64,000 bases of DNA from Streptomyces sp. SN-593 (GTDB lineage Bacteria > Actinomycetota > Actinomycetes > Streptomycetales > Streptomycetaceae). The position numbers were made by a program, and so were the translations under genes. The notes under the pieces are model-generated. The model had not been told where the DNA came from, ran no database searches, and saw only the letters and a list, made by a program, of their open reading frames with translations. Positions 35,106 to 43,374 of this stretch are shown piece after piece (position 1 is the stretch's first letter; every line of letters begins with the position of its first letter). Where the stretch lies: the NCBI RefSeq assembly GCF_016756395.1, contig NZ_AP018365.1:3571001-3635000 (forward strand). The letters run 5' to 3'.

Positions 35106-35349
35106 TCCCACACCGCTATCAGAGAGATTCCGCCACACGAACACGAGACTAACTACTTCGCTCCACATCAAGCCCAAGTGGCAGGCTGGAGTCAACTCAG
35201 AAATTCTCCACCGATCCCAGAGCGCTTCATTTCCTGGCACCGAGTTCAGGGAAAAATTCGCGCTTTCCGCTGCGGAAAAAGGCGATTCCAAGCCTGCCTG
35301 GTACCGCCTGAGCGCTCTGGAGACGACCAGATCAATGGAGTCCCAATCG

Positions 35350-35590
35350 GGATTCTACCTCACCAACGACCCGAGCCGGATCAACATTGAGCACGTGTTC
35401 CCGTAGGACGCCACGGAAGCCGACTGAGAGGAATGCATGAAGAGGATCGGCGCAAACAGGACGCCGCTAGCTGGCGCTACTCGTTTGGAACACGGCGCTC
35501 GTTAAGGCTCTAGGCAACTTCAAGATCAGAAACAAGTCATTCGCCGAAATGCCGTGGTCTTCAAGGCGTCAAACTTCGAGCTGACCAGAA
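35350..35590 (+). pseudogene. DUF1524/GmrSD-like HNH nuclease fossil
   Basis: Three pieces in different frames line up in the order expected for a DUF1524 domain: YLTNDPSRINIEHVFP (35351-35405), VKALGNFKIRNKSFAE (35501-35548) and VVFKASNFELTRRS (35552-35593). The family pattern is IEHIxPQ, then GNLTLL...NKSF, then K..Y..S.F.LT. The multiple stops and shifts show it is dead. GmrSD-type proteins are type IV restriction enzymes against modified DNA. Confidence 0.5.
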
Positions 35591-35691
35591 GATCAACGAG
35601 AAGGCGAGTGCACCCCGGGCCGAATTCGACTTCGGCACACCGTCCTTGCCAGACTCGCGGTCAAGACCTGGCCCCGCTGAGGCGGACCGGG

Positions 35692-35720
35692 TTGGCAGCC
35701 GAACGGATTCCGGCTGCCAA
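35692..35720 (-). terminator. Hairpin terminator of the restriction operon
   Basis: A perfect 10-bp stem (35692-35701 with 35711-35720, TTGGCAGCCG and its complement) and a 9-nt loop, 22 bp past the stop codon of the last operon gene on the minus strand. Confidence 0.7.
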
Positions 35721-35741
35721 GCCTGCCCTGAAGAAGCGGCT

Positions 35742-36218
35742 TTACCAGTTCAGATCAGCGCTGGCGAGGATGTCGCCAACATCGTCATTCTCATCCTCCA
35801 GCGGCGGGGTCTTAAGCCCTTCGAGGACAAGATTCGAGATGATCGTGTCAAGGTCCTGGTCGGACTGACGGTGCATAAGAGTCTGCAGGTGGGACAGGCC
35901 GGCGTTCGCATACTCCTCGAAGATGAGTACCCGATCGGGCTGGCGATCCGCGCTGAGGATCTTCGGGTCGTCGGGGCACTCGACGGCTCCGAGCATGTCG
36001 AGGAGCACCTCCCCGTAGTCCCGGCTCTCCATGAGCGCGAGGCGGATCGGCTCGTCAGCATGTTCGAACGGCTTGCGCTCGCCTCGGCGGCGGCCGAGCA
36101 GCGCGGCGAACATCATCGCTTCGACCATGGTCGCGAACGTCCCGGTCTTTCTGTCGGTGAGCTTACCGAGCAACTCCTCATGCTCTTTGGGACGGCGGAA
36201 TCGGTCCGTGTAGGCCAT
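35742..36218 (-). CDS. Dnd-associated protein 4
   Basis: 158 residues. The sequence RFRRPKEHEELLGKLTDRKT, then GTFATMVEAMMFAALLG and FEEYANAGLSHLQTL, matches the family annotated as DNA phosphorothioation-associated protein 4, seen only with Dnd restriction genes. It is helical, with an acidic C-terminus (PPLEDENDDVGDILA). Its ATG overlaps the ATPase stop by 4 bp, so the two should be made in fixed ratio. The function is unknown; it is probably a partner of the ATPase. Confidence 0.78.
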   Translation of the reverse strand: MAYTDRFRRPKEHEELLGKLTDRKTGTFATMVEAMMFAALLGRRRGERKPFEHADEPIRLALMESRDYGEVLLDMLGAVECPDDPKILSADRQPDRVLIFEEYANAGLSHLQTLMHRQSDQDLDTIISNLVLEGLKTPPLEDENDDVGDILASADLNW

Positions 36219-38296
36219 CAGAGGATCACCCTCTCCAAAACTGTGTGTTCGAAGTCGCCGTGTGACACGTACGGAACCTCACGGTTGTTGATGACGATCG
36301 TCTCTTCGCCCGCCGAATGGTTCGATGTGAAAGAGCGCAGTACGTACATCTGATTGGCGGCCTGCTGGAGGTTTTCCAGAACCTTGCCCCGCGCCTGCGA
36401 CTGCGAGAGCAGGGTGATGATCTGGGACGTTAGCGCCGGCAAGGCTTTGGAGATCTCTTCCTGATAGGTCAGGTCGAGGTTGCCGAAGGGGGCATCCATA
36501 ACGACGGGGTAGACACCGCCGTTGCCGGTCTCGATACTCGCCTCCCCCCTGTTCTTCTTCCGGGCACTGATGTTCCTGGCAACCTCGGAGACCGCACCGA
36601 CGAAGCTGAGGCCGAGAATCTGGTTCTCACCGGTGGAGCGGATGGCCACTCCGCTCGCGGTGTGCAGCTCCAGCTCAAAGTCGTCGTTCAGCTCGGGTAC
36701 ATAGCTCTTGATGAAGATTCGGGAGAAGACATCTTTGACCTTCTTGTCGAGCTGGTCACGTACCTCCTCGGTCTTGATCTCGAGGATTTCCCTCAGCGCG
36801 GCACGCACGTTCTCGACGAGCTCGACCTGCTTCTGAATCTTGCGGGCCTTCTCGCTCTTGCCCTCTGCATTCCGGTACTGGCGGCCTGTGGCCTCTTCCT
36901 CCTGCTTGATCGAAGTGACCCTGTTCTCTGCCTCCTTGTGCGCGACGCGGGCGTCGGTCTCCTTGGAGGCGTAATTCTTCCGGCGCTCGATGAGGCGCTG
37001 AACATCCTGGATGTTCACCCCTTCCAACTGTCGATCCACATCGGAGCGTTCCGCTTCCAACTCGCTGATCTCGGCATCTGCCTTCTGAATGTCGGAAGCG
37101 TTGAGGGTGAGCTGCTCCAAGATCTCCTGGCGCCTCTCCTCCAAGTTCTTCATCTTTCCGCTGACCCGCATCCAGTTCTCCTGTACATCCTCGAGACCAG
37201 CGTTGTATTTGCGCTTGTCCAGCTCCTCGTACTCCTGGGTCCCCTTACGGACCTCACGTCCGCACATGCACAGCTGGGCTTCGAGGATGTCCTCGATGAA
37301 GCTGCGCTGGATGCCTGCGGGAAGCTGTCGACGCTCTCGCATCTCGTCCGCGAGCTCAATCACCTTGGTGTCGATCCCGCCGGTCAGAGCCAGGAAGCCG
37401 TGCCGCGACAGCAGTTCACGCTTACGGCTCTTGAACTCCATGTGCCGGTCGTGCGCGGCCTTGATTCGTCGTGTCAGCGAGTCCCGCTTCTTCTGGAGCG
37501 GCTCTGCCTCCCTGTTCTGAAGTAGAGCGCGGTCAATGGACTGGACTTCCTTCTGGAAGGCACTGATCTCGCCGGAGAGACGCAGCATCTCTGCCACCTC
37601 TTCCTTCTGGCGGGTGGCGAGTTGGTCCATATGGTCGGACAGCTGCTTCAGCCTGCTGTCCTCCTTGGAGTCGATCTCGCTGGCAAGCTTTCGGGAGACC
37701 TTCGGCAGATCTTCCAGAGCACGCTCGATCGATTCCAAGTCCAGAAGGGTCTTAATGGCCTCCTGGACCTCCTGGTTCTTTCCTTCGCCTTCCCGCTTCA
37801 CGTCGCCGGAGAACATCTTCTCCATGCGCTCACCGTTGAAGAAAAAGAATTGACGCAGGCCCTTGGGTAGGATCTTCTCGATCCGGTCCTGCCCGTTGAG
37901 GATGCTCTGGGCTTCGCCGTCCGTCCCGATCTCCGTAACCGTCAGGGCAGGCTCGACGGGCTCCTGCTCCGCTTTCTCCTTGATAACGGTGACGTGCCGG
38001 ACCACGGAGAACCGGGTCCCGTCGTGCTCGAAGTCCAGCCGCACCGAGGCAGTGACGTCCTCCTCGAACGCGGTATCCGCCCATACCTTGTCGTGAATGA
38101 TACGGTGCTGCTGCTCCACATCGTCCGAGAATGTGCCATAAAGAGCCCAGGCGAACGCATTGAGCAGGGTGGTCTTACCAGCCCCGTTGTTTCCGAAGAT
38201 GAGGACAGCGGGCTTGCCCTCCTCTACCGACAGGTCGAGGACTTGCTCGCCATAGAAAGCGCGGAAGTTCTTCAGCGTCAACTTAAGCAATTTCAC
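36218..38296 (-). CDS. SMC/Rad50-like ATPase of the Dnd restriction operon
   Basis: 692 residues, GTG start. Walker A is FGNNGAGKTTLLN (residues about 34-46). The phrase RQFFFFNGERMEKMF is typical of DndD/RecN-like enzymes. Coiled coils on either side of a CxC zinc-hook-like turn (LCMCGREV, mid-protein) are followed by the signature region TGENQILGLSFVGAVS and Walker B VVMDAPFGNLD. It is related to DndD in architecture but distinct in sequence and zinc hook. Starts within the stop of the 61-aa gene (GTGA) and ends in the ATGA of the next. It is probably the motor or sensor of PT-dependent restriction. Confidence 0.88.
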   Translation of the reverse strand: MKLLKLTLKNFRAFYGEQVLDLSVEEGKPAVLIFGNNGAGKTTLLNAFAWALYGTFSDDVEQQHRIIHDKVWADTAFEEDVTASVRLDFEHDGTRFSVVRHVTVIKEKAEQEPVEPALTVTEIGTDGEAQSILNGQDRIEKILPKGLRQFFFFNGERMEKMFSGDVKREGEGKNQEVQEAIKTLLDLESIERALEDLPKVSRKLASEIDSKEDSRLKQLSDHMDQLATRQKEEVAEMLRLSGEISAFQKEVQSIDRALLQNREAEPLQKKRDSLTRRIKAAHDRHMEFKSRKRELLSRHGFLALTGGIDTKVIELADEMRERRQLPAGIQRSFIEDILEAQLCMCGREVRKGTQEYEELDKRKYNAGLEDVQENWMRVSGKMKNLEERRQEILEQLTLNASDIQKADAEISELEAERSDVDRQLEGVNIQDVQRLIERRKNYASKETDARVAHKEAENRVTSIKQEEEATGRQYRNAEGKSEKARKIQKQVELVENVRAALREILEIKTEEVRDQLDKKVKDVFSRIFIKSYVPELNDDFELELHTASGVAIRSTGENQILGLSFVGAVSEVARNISARKKNRGEASIETGNGGVYPVVMDAPFGNLDLTYQEEISKALPALTSQIITLLSQSQARGKVLENLQQAANQMYVLRSFTSNHSAGEETIVINNREVPYVSHGDFEHTVLERVIL

Positions 38297-38478
38297 TTGG
38301 TCAGCTCCCTCACGGCGTCGACGATCTTCGGGACGACCTTGGTCGTCTCCCTGATGTGGATGTTCTCGTTCTCCAGATCGATGACCTTCTGGACGAGAAT
38401 CCTGGCTTCCCGTGGCAGCTCGTTCAGGACGTCGCGCACCGTTCGCGCGCGAGGCTGGTCGGCTGTTTCGTCGCTCAC
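38293..38478 (-). CDS. 61-aa small operon protein
   Basis: 61 residues from a GTG at 38478 behind AGGAG. It is one long amphipathic helix (ELPREARILVQKVIDLENEN, then IHIRETTKVVPKIVDAVREL), a likely coiled coil. It is placed 58 bp after the helicase gene and overlaps the ATPase gene start, so it is translated as part of the operon. I do not recognise a family. A small adaptor between the helicase and the ATPase is a reasonable guess. Confidence 0.72.
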   Translation of the reverse strand: MSDETADQPRARTVRDVLNELPREARILVQKVIDLENENIHIRETTKVVPKIVDAVRELTK

Positions 38479-38536
38479 GGACTACTCCTGGCTCGAGGTA
38501 GCGGTACGGAAGGTATGGGGTAGTTGCAGTGGGGCT

Positions 38537-40687
38537 TCAGGTGTCGAAGAGGCCGTAGCGCTCTCGCACGGGGCGGAGGACGTTGAGGGTGTCCCCCTCG
38601 TTGTCCGCGAGGAAGGCGAACTCCTCGACACGGGCCAGCTCGCGGCGGAGAAGGCTGCGTTCGGTCTCGTACCGGATCGCATCCCCGCCCGCGGGCGGCA
38701 CGACGACGAAGTCGATGATGTCCGCGCGTTCCTTGCCGGGCGCCTTGCGCAGGACGCGGCCGCGCCGCTGGATGAACTGTCGGGGATTGGAGGAGCTGGA
38801 CAACAGGTAGGCGGTCCGGGAGGCCGGGACGTCCACGCCTTCATCCAGACAGCGCATGGACGAGATGACCTGGAGGTCATTGCTCTCAAAGCGGCGCAGG
38901 ATGTCCAGGCGGGCAGAGCGCTTCGTCTCCGAGGTGTAGCGGGCAGCGGGCATGCGAAGCTCGTTGCCGACCATCTCCATGACCTGGTCAATCTGGCGCG
39001 GGCCATCGGTGCCGTGCTCGTAGAGGAGCGGGTGCTTGCCCTCAGCGCAGTAGATCAGCTGGTGGCTAGTGTCCCGGCGCTTCTCGAGCTCTGCGTTGAG
39101 GATCTCCAGCTTGCCGTGGGCATGGCCGATAATGTCGGCGCGCTTCTTCAGGAGTCGGCCGAGCGGGCTGTCGCGGTCGGCGGTCTCCTTCAAGTCCGTG
39201 CCGGCCGCGATCAGGCGGGCGATCTTTGCGCTGGTCTCTGCATACAGCTCGGCCTCTTCGTGGTCCAGCTCCACGAGGATGGGTGTGTAGGTGTAGTGGC
39301 ACAAGGCGCCGCGCCCGATGGCTTCGCCGATGCCCATCTCGAAGACGACTCGGTCGAAGTAGCCGGTGAGGGCCTCGGTGCCCTCCTCGTCGAACCAGCG
39401 CTCCGGGGTGGCTGAGAGACCTAGGCGGTATTGGGCCTTCTCCGGCAGGCGGGTGCGCAGGTGCGTGGCGCCGAGGTTGTGGGCCTCGTCCGCGATGAGG
39501 AGGAAGTGCCCGCGGTAGGAGCTGAGCAGGGTCTGGAAAGCGTCGCCGCCGAAGGTGGCGTTGGTGGTGACGATGACGCCCCCCCGGGTACCCCTCAGGG
39601 CGATGCTCTGGAGCAGGCTGTGGGCCCGCGGGGACCATTTACTGGTCGACTCGTAGGCACGCAGCGGTGTCACGCCGAACCACTCGATGTCCTTGGCCCA
39701 CTGGTCGACCAGATGCTGGTACGGGGCCACGATGACGGTGAGGAGTGAGGCGGACTCGTCGTTCTTCCGCAGGAACGTGCCGAGCTGGGCGGCGGCTGAA
39801 AGAGCGGTCAGGGTCTTACCTGTGCCGGTGGCCATACGGAGAATGCCTCGGCACTGGTTGTGGAACCAGTTCTGGACGGCTTCCTTCTGGTAGTCGCGGA
39901 CCTCCAGGCTGGGCGGGATCGCAAGCGTGCCGGGCGGAGGCAGTGGTGTGGTGCGGATAGGGGTTCCACCGCTCGGCAGGTCGTCCAACTCGTACCGGTC
40001 GGCGGTGGCCCGTGCGCTGCGCTCGACGATCACCTTGGCGGCCTCGGTGAACGGGATAACGCGCAGTATCTGCGTGCGGTTCTCCCAGAGGTCTTCAAAG
40101 TCTTTGCCTATACGCGCGGCTCGACGTGTGTCGCTTGGGTCCCAGCTCCGGTAGACCTCGATGGCCTCGAAGTTTCCGACCAGACCGGAGCGGGTCTCGT
40201 TGGCGCTGCCCTTGAAGGCAATGACATCCCGGCCGTCCCGGAAGACGCCGATCTTCTCGTGGTACATACCGACGCGGCCACGTTCTTCGATATATGCCAG
40301 CTTGAAATCGACTCGGTTCTCGGCGACCAGTTGTCCGAGCTTGCCAAGGCCACGGGCTGCCCGCGCGTCCTCGACCGCGTGCTCCAGGTCGCGGAGGGCA
40401 GCACGCTGGAGGACTTCGCGCAGCTCGTAGCCGTTCTCGATGTCCTTGATATCGGCCGGGGCAAGGTAGGGGGAGGCGATGATTCGCATGGTGCCGCCTC
40501 GCGCGGTGAACTCGTCGATCCCCTGCCCGAGCGTGGCAATCACGGACGCAGCGAAGTAGCCCACGGCCCGGTCGTATGCGGTGGAGGCTGCGAGGGCGGG
40601 CAGGTAGAAATCCTCGACAATATTGTTGCGGTCGCTGCGATAGTCGGACTCCGCGCCGCAGTCGCGGAGGAAAGGGGGAGCAGACAT
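38537..40687 (-). CDS. PLD-nuclease/SF2-helicase, Dnd-system restriction enzyme
   Basis: 716 residues. The N-terminal PLD-like domain has an HKD-type motif (MYHEKIGVFRDGRDVIAFKG, His143, Lys145, then SANETRSG). The helicase has motif I MATGTGKTLTALSAAA near residue 287, DEAH in LIADEAHNLG near residue 395, LGLSATPER, and motif VI FIQRRGRVLRKAPGKE. This architecture corresponds to the family annotated as DNA phosphorothioation system restriction enzyme. A single HKD motif suggests the nuclease works as a dimer. Its ATG overlaps the stop of the 595-aa gene. It is the probable effector that cleaves or blocks DNA lacking phosphorothioates. Confidence 0.9.
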   Translation of the reverse strand: MSAPPFLRDCGAESDYRSDRNNIVEDFYLPALAASTAYDRAVGYFAASVIATLGQGIDEFTARGGTMRIIASPYLAPADIKDIENGYELREVLQRAALRDLEHAVEDARAARGLGKLGQLVAENRVDFKLAYIEERGRVGMYHEKIGVFRDGRDVIAFKGSANETRSGLVGNFEAIEVYRSWDPSDTRRAARIGKDFEDLWENRTQILRVIPFTEAAKVIVERSARATADRYELDDLPSGGTPIRTTPLPPPGTLAIPPSLEVRDYQKEAVQNWFHNQCRGILRMATGTGKTLTALSAAAQLGTFLRKNDESASLLTVIVAPYQHLVDQWAKDIEWFGVTPLRAYESTSKWSPRAHSLLQSIALRGTRGGVIVTTNATFGGDAFQTLLSSYRGHFLLIADEAHNLGATHLRTRLPEKAQYRLGLSATPERWFDEEGTEALTGYFDRVVFEMGIGEAIGRGALCHYTYTPILVELDHEEAELYAETSAKIARLIAAGTDLKETADRDSPLGRLLKKRADIIGHAHGKLEILNAELEKRRDTSHQLIYCAEGKHPLLYEHGTDGPRQIDQVMEMVGNELRMPAARYTSETKRSARLDILRRFESNDLQVISSMRCLDEGVDVPASRTAYLLSSSSNPRQFIQRRGRVLRKAPGKERADIIDFVVVPPAGGDAIRYETERSLLRRELARVEEFAFLADNEGDTLNVLRPVRERYGLFDT

Positions 40688-42474
40688 CAGGTCAAGCCCA
40701 GGTGGTCCATGAGGTCGTCCACGTCGGGGGCCTCGTCGACTGGGCGGGGCTGCTGCTCGGCCGACGCGTCGGTCTCAGCAGTGCGGTCTGCGGGGACAGC
40801 TGCTTCCTCGGAGCCAGCGTCTAGGTCTTCGCCTATACGACGGACGATCCCTCCGCGTGCGGTGAAGGGCGCTATGGACATTGCGGCCCGAAGACTGGAC
40901 TCCTTGATGTCGAAGTCTCGGCGGAGGAGCTCCACGACCCTGTCTGCCTTAACCTGGCCGCCGTGCGCATCTACCATGTCGGAGATTAGTTCCTTGATCG
41001 GCTTGTACACCGGGAGGTGCCATTCGGTGAGCGCCCACTGGTTCCGCTGGCTCCGGCTGAAGCGGGCATCCCCTTCCATCTGCTGCCGGAGATACTGAAT
41101 CCCGATGGTGACGCCCGTGCGCTCCTTGAGATCCTCGACAGTCAGCGGGGTGTCTGCCTCGCGCAAGGCAACCTCCACCTTGTCCAGGCGCTCGCGCTCA
41201 CGCTGTGGCCCACCGCGCGAGCCGACGACGCCGGTCGAGACGGACGCTCCTTCTTCTGAGGAGGAATCTTCCTGGGCCGAGATCGCTGCACCGGAGGGTG
41301 CAGTCGTGTCGGAACCGTCCTGGAGGCACCATGCTCCCCTGGCCGTGATCGCGAAGCGCGCATCCGTAAACAGCACTTCCGTCACTTCTCTCTGAGGCAC
41401 GACTCCGTCCAGTGCACCCTCGATGAGCGAGGTGCTCATGCCCTCAGCGCAGCGTTCGAGAAGCTGCGCGATGAGGTCCCCGGGCGACGCCTCCAGACCC
41501 GCCTCGCTTGCATCCGCCAGCGTTCCTGCAAGCGGGATGGATGCGTCACTCTCTGCTCTCCTGTTTTTCACCTCCTCGCTCGCACTCGAAGAGCTATTAC
41601 CCTCCGTAGTAATCGACTCCGTCGAGAGTTCTTTGCCTCGCACTGCCCGACGCCTCTCGGAATCGGTGGAGCGATCTGGCACAACCCAGCCCTCGCCTGC
41701 GGTGAAGGTGGTGTCGCGGAGCATGCGGGAGACCACTCCAAGCTCCCCGTCTGCCGTTTCCGCCGCGCCGAGGAGGTCACCGAGAGTGAGAATTCTCTCG
41801 CCTTTTTTATTTTTTAGGAGGAGGGTGGACAGCTGCTCAACAGTCTCATACAGCCCGTCAGACACGACATCGGTCTCAGCCGGCTCAGGCTTGGAGCGAG
41901 CCAACGAGATCTGGTTGCCCTCGCAGTCAAGTCCGCAGTGGATCAGCCACTGGCGCAGAGTGTCGAGATCGCTGGGGACAGACACCTGGCGGGCGTTAAG
42001 GAGAGCGGAGGTTGTCGACAGACTCATCACCTCGTCGACACCAAGATCGAGGGCTATTATCGTGGCGGCGCCGCACTCTTCCAGATCATTCATGAAGATC
42101 CACTGTCCGGTCGGGGACTCGGAGGTGGTCGCGTCCAGCCAGCGCATGCCGGTGAACAGTCGGAGGACGGTGAGTCTGTTCCCAATGTTCTCGCCAAGCC
42201 AGGCGTGGCGGTCCAGAAACGAACTGACGAGGCTAGGTTTCCGCAGGTCAAGCTCAGCGTTCTCTGTCCAGGCACGGAGTATCGGATCCCCCTCGACACT
42301 GCGATTGAACTCGTCCATAAGGAAGTTTCGGCACTGCCGCGCAGTCTCCCGAAGGAGGGCATGCTGAGAAGCAAGCTCGTACAACGGAACCGGAACCTCT
42401 GCGCAGAAGTGCTGCAGGACGAGGTCCCGGTTGAAGTTGCTGAGCCCCTTGTACCAACGGTCGAATACGTTCAT
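40687..42474 (-). CDS. 595-aa protein of unknown function, first gene of the restriction operon
   Basis: 595 residues. The N-terminal 200 residues are helical (NVFDRWYKGLSNFNRDLVLQ, with FLDRHAWLGENIGNRL). The middle is a low-complexity Ser/Glu linker (NSSSSASEEVKNRRAESDAS). The C-terminal part has two winged-helix-like segments (RERLDKVEVALREADTPLTV with QYLRQQMEGDARFSRSQRNQ, and DMVDAHGGQVKADRVVELLR). The end is acidic. It resembles no family I can name; the winged helices suggest DNA or RNA-polymerase contact. The linker region is unusually A/T-rich and holds an A6-T-A6 run. As the first gene it may be the sensor or regulator of the module. Confidence 0.8.
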   Translation of the reverse strand: MNVFDRWYKGLSNFNRDLVLQHFCAEVPVPLYELASQHALLRETARQCRNFLMDEFNRSVEGDPILRAWTENAELDLRKPSLVSSFLDRHAWLGENIGNRLTVLRLFTGMRWLDATTSESPTGQWIFMNDLEECGAATIIALDLGVDEVMSLSTTSALLNARQVSVPSDLDTLRQWLIHCGLDCEGNQISLARSKPEPAETDVVSDGLYETVEQLSTLLLKNKKGERILTLGDLLGAAETADGELGVVSRMLRDTTFTAGEGWVVPDRSTDSERRRAVRGKELSTESITTEGNSSSSASEEVKNRRAESDASIPLAGTLADASEAGLEASPGDLIAQLLERCAEGMSTSLIEGALDGVVPQREVTEVLFTDARFAITARGAWCLQDGSDTTAPSGAAISAQEDSSSEEGASVSTGVVGSRGGPQRERERLDKVEVALREADTPLTVEDLKERTGVTIGIQYLRQQMEGDARFSRSQRNQWALTEWHLPVYKPIKELISDMVDAHGGQVKADRVVELLRRDFDIKESSLRAAMSIAPFTARGGIVRRIGEDLDAGSEEAAVPADRTAETDASAEQQPRPVDEAPDVDDLMDHLGLT

Positions 42475-42999
42475 GGCCTGCAGAGGTAGGGGCGGACGGA
42501 CGGTCAGCGCGCTGGGAGCAGCGCCTCACCACATGCGGCGGTCGGGTTGCCGGTTACCGCGCATTAAGGCGTCATTGGGTTGTTCGTCCCAGCACACCCC
42601 TGTGCCTCTTCCTCCCTCCTCCGACACCAGCGACAGAGCCGATGCTTCCAACGGTAAGGGCGATGACTTGAACTGTCCCATGGTTCCCTGAACTGCAGCA
42701 GACGCGAAACGGCGGCCCGCGGCTTCCTGCAACCTCACGCCCGCCTCCATGAAGCGAGTGCTACTCATGATCGGGTCCAAGGCGTGCCTCGACTGCAACA
42801 CCGTCACCGCCGTTGAGACGCTCTCCGAAGCGACGCGGAATGCGCGTGGACTACCTGCGACAGGTCGCCGAGCGTGCACCGGACCACGTCTGCTCCACGA
42901 CTTCGGGACCCTGCAGGTCGTGTTGGCCATTCTCCTCAAGGACGGCCAAGACATCACCGTCGGCTCCCTCTTCGCCTTCGCGCAGGTCTCCCTGCTGTC
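42475..42999. other. Gap upstream of the restriction operon
   Basis: About 525 bp with no supported gene. It should hold the promoter of the five-gene operon; no clear -35/-10 pair was found. Open frames on both strands are not family-like. The HAD-family gene reading in from the right breaks off near 43000. Confidence 0.4.
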
Positions 43000-43323
43000 G
43001 GCACGACGACGCATGCCGGCCGTGCGGGCGCGCTCGACGGCGTCGATGATCACAGCCTCTGGGCGGAGGTTGGCCAGGGCGCGCCGCATCAGGTCGGTGG
43101 GGTCGATGCCGAGGATCGTGCCGATCGTCTGGTTCCAGTCCTCCTGGGTGGCGCGGCCGACTTCGAGGTCGGCGTAGACCCGGACGCCTTCGGGGTGGTC
43201 GTTGAGGGCGGCGAAGTACGCGCCCGGAACGAGCCCTTCGGACTTCTCGAAGGCTTGTCCGTTGAGCCTCATCCGGGTGGTGAGGACACCGCCGAAGTCG
43301 AGGATCAGTCCGCGGTAGGACAC
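43000..43323 (-). pseudogene. HAD-family hydrolase, N-terminal half only
   Basis: A GTG at 43323 with an excellent AAGGAG starts SYRGLILDFGGVLTTRMRLN, which carries the HAD nucleophile motif (LDFGGVLTT). The chain continues with a normal cap (LEVGRATQEDWNQTIGTILG, then LRPEAVIIDAVERARTAGM). At about 43010 the expected motif II (xxLLSNS) is missing and the frame runs on into unrelated sequence. It is therefore truncated. It lies 51 bp behind the second HAD gene in the same direction. Confidence 0.7.
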
Positions 43324-43374
43324 GGCGGCTCCTTGAGTGATGGGCGCGATCGGGGGACAGCGGGAAATGCCGTT

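Noticed and set aside
42749..43177. A plus-strand gene of 142 codons, possibly integrase-like
   Set aside because: The phrase LLHDFGTLQVVLAILL suggested a recombinase box at first, but catalytic residues are missing and the second half is antisense to HAD sequence.
42526..43323. A complete 265-aa HAD hydrolase
   Set aside because: Family-like sequence ends near 43010, before motifs II-IV. The rest of the frame is not protein-like.
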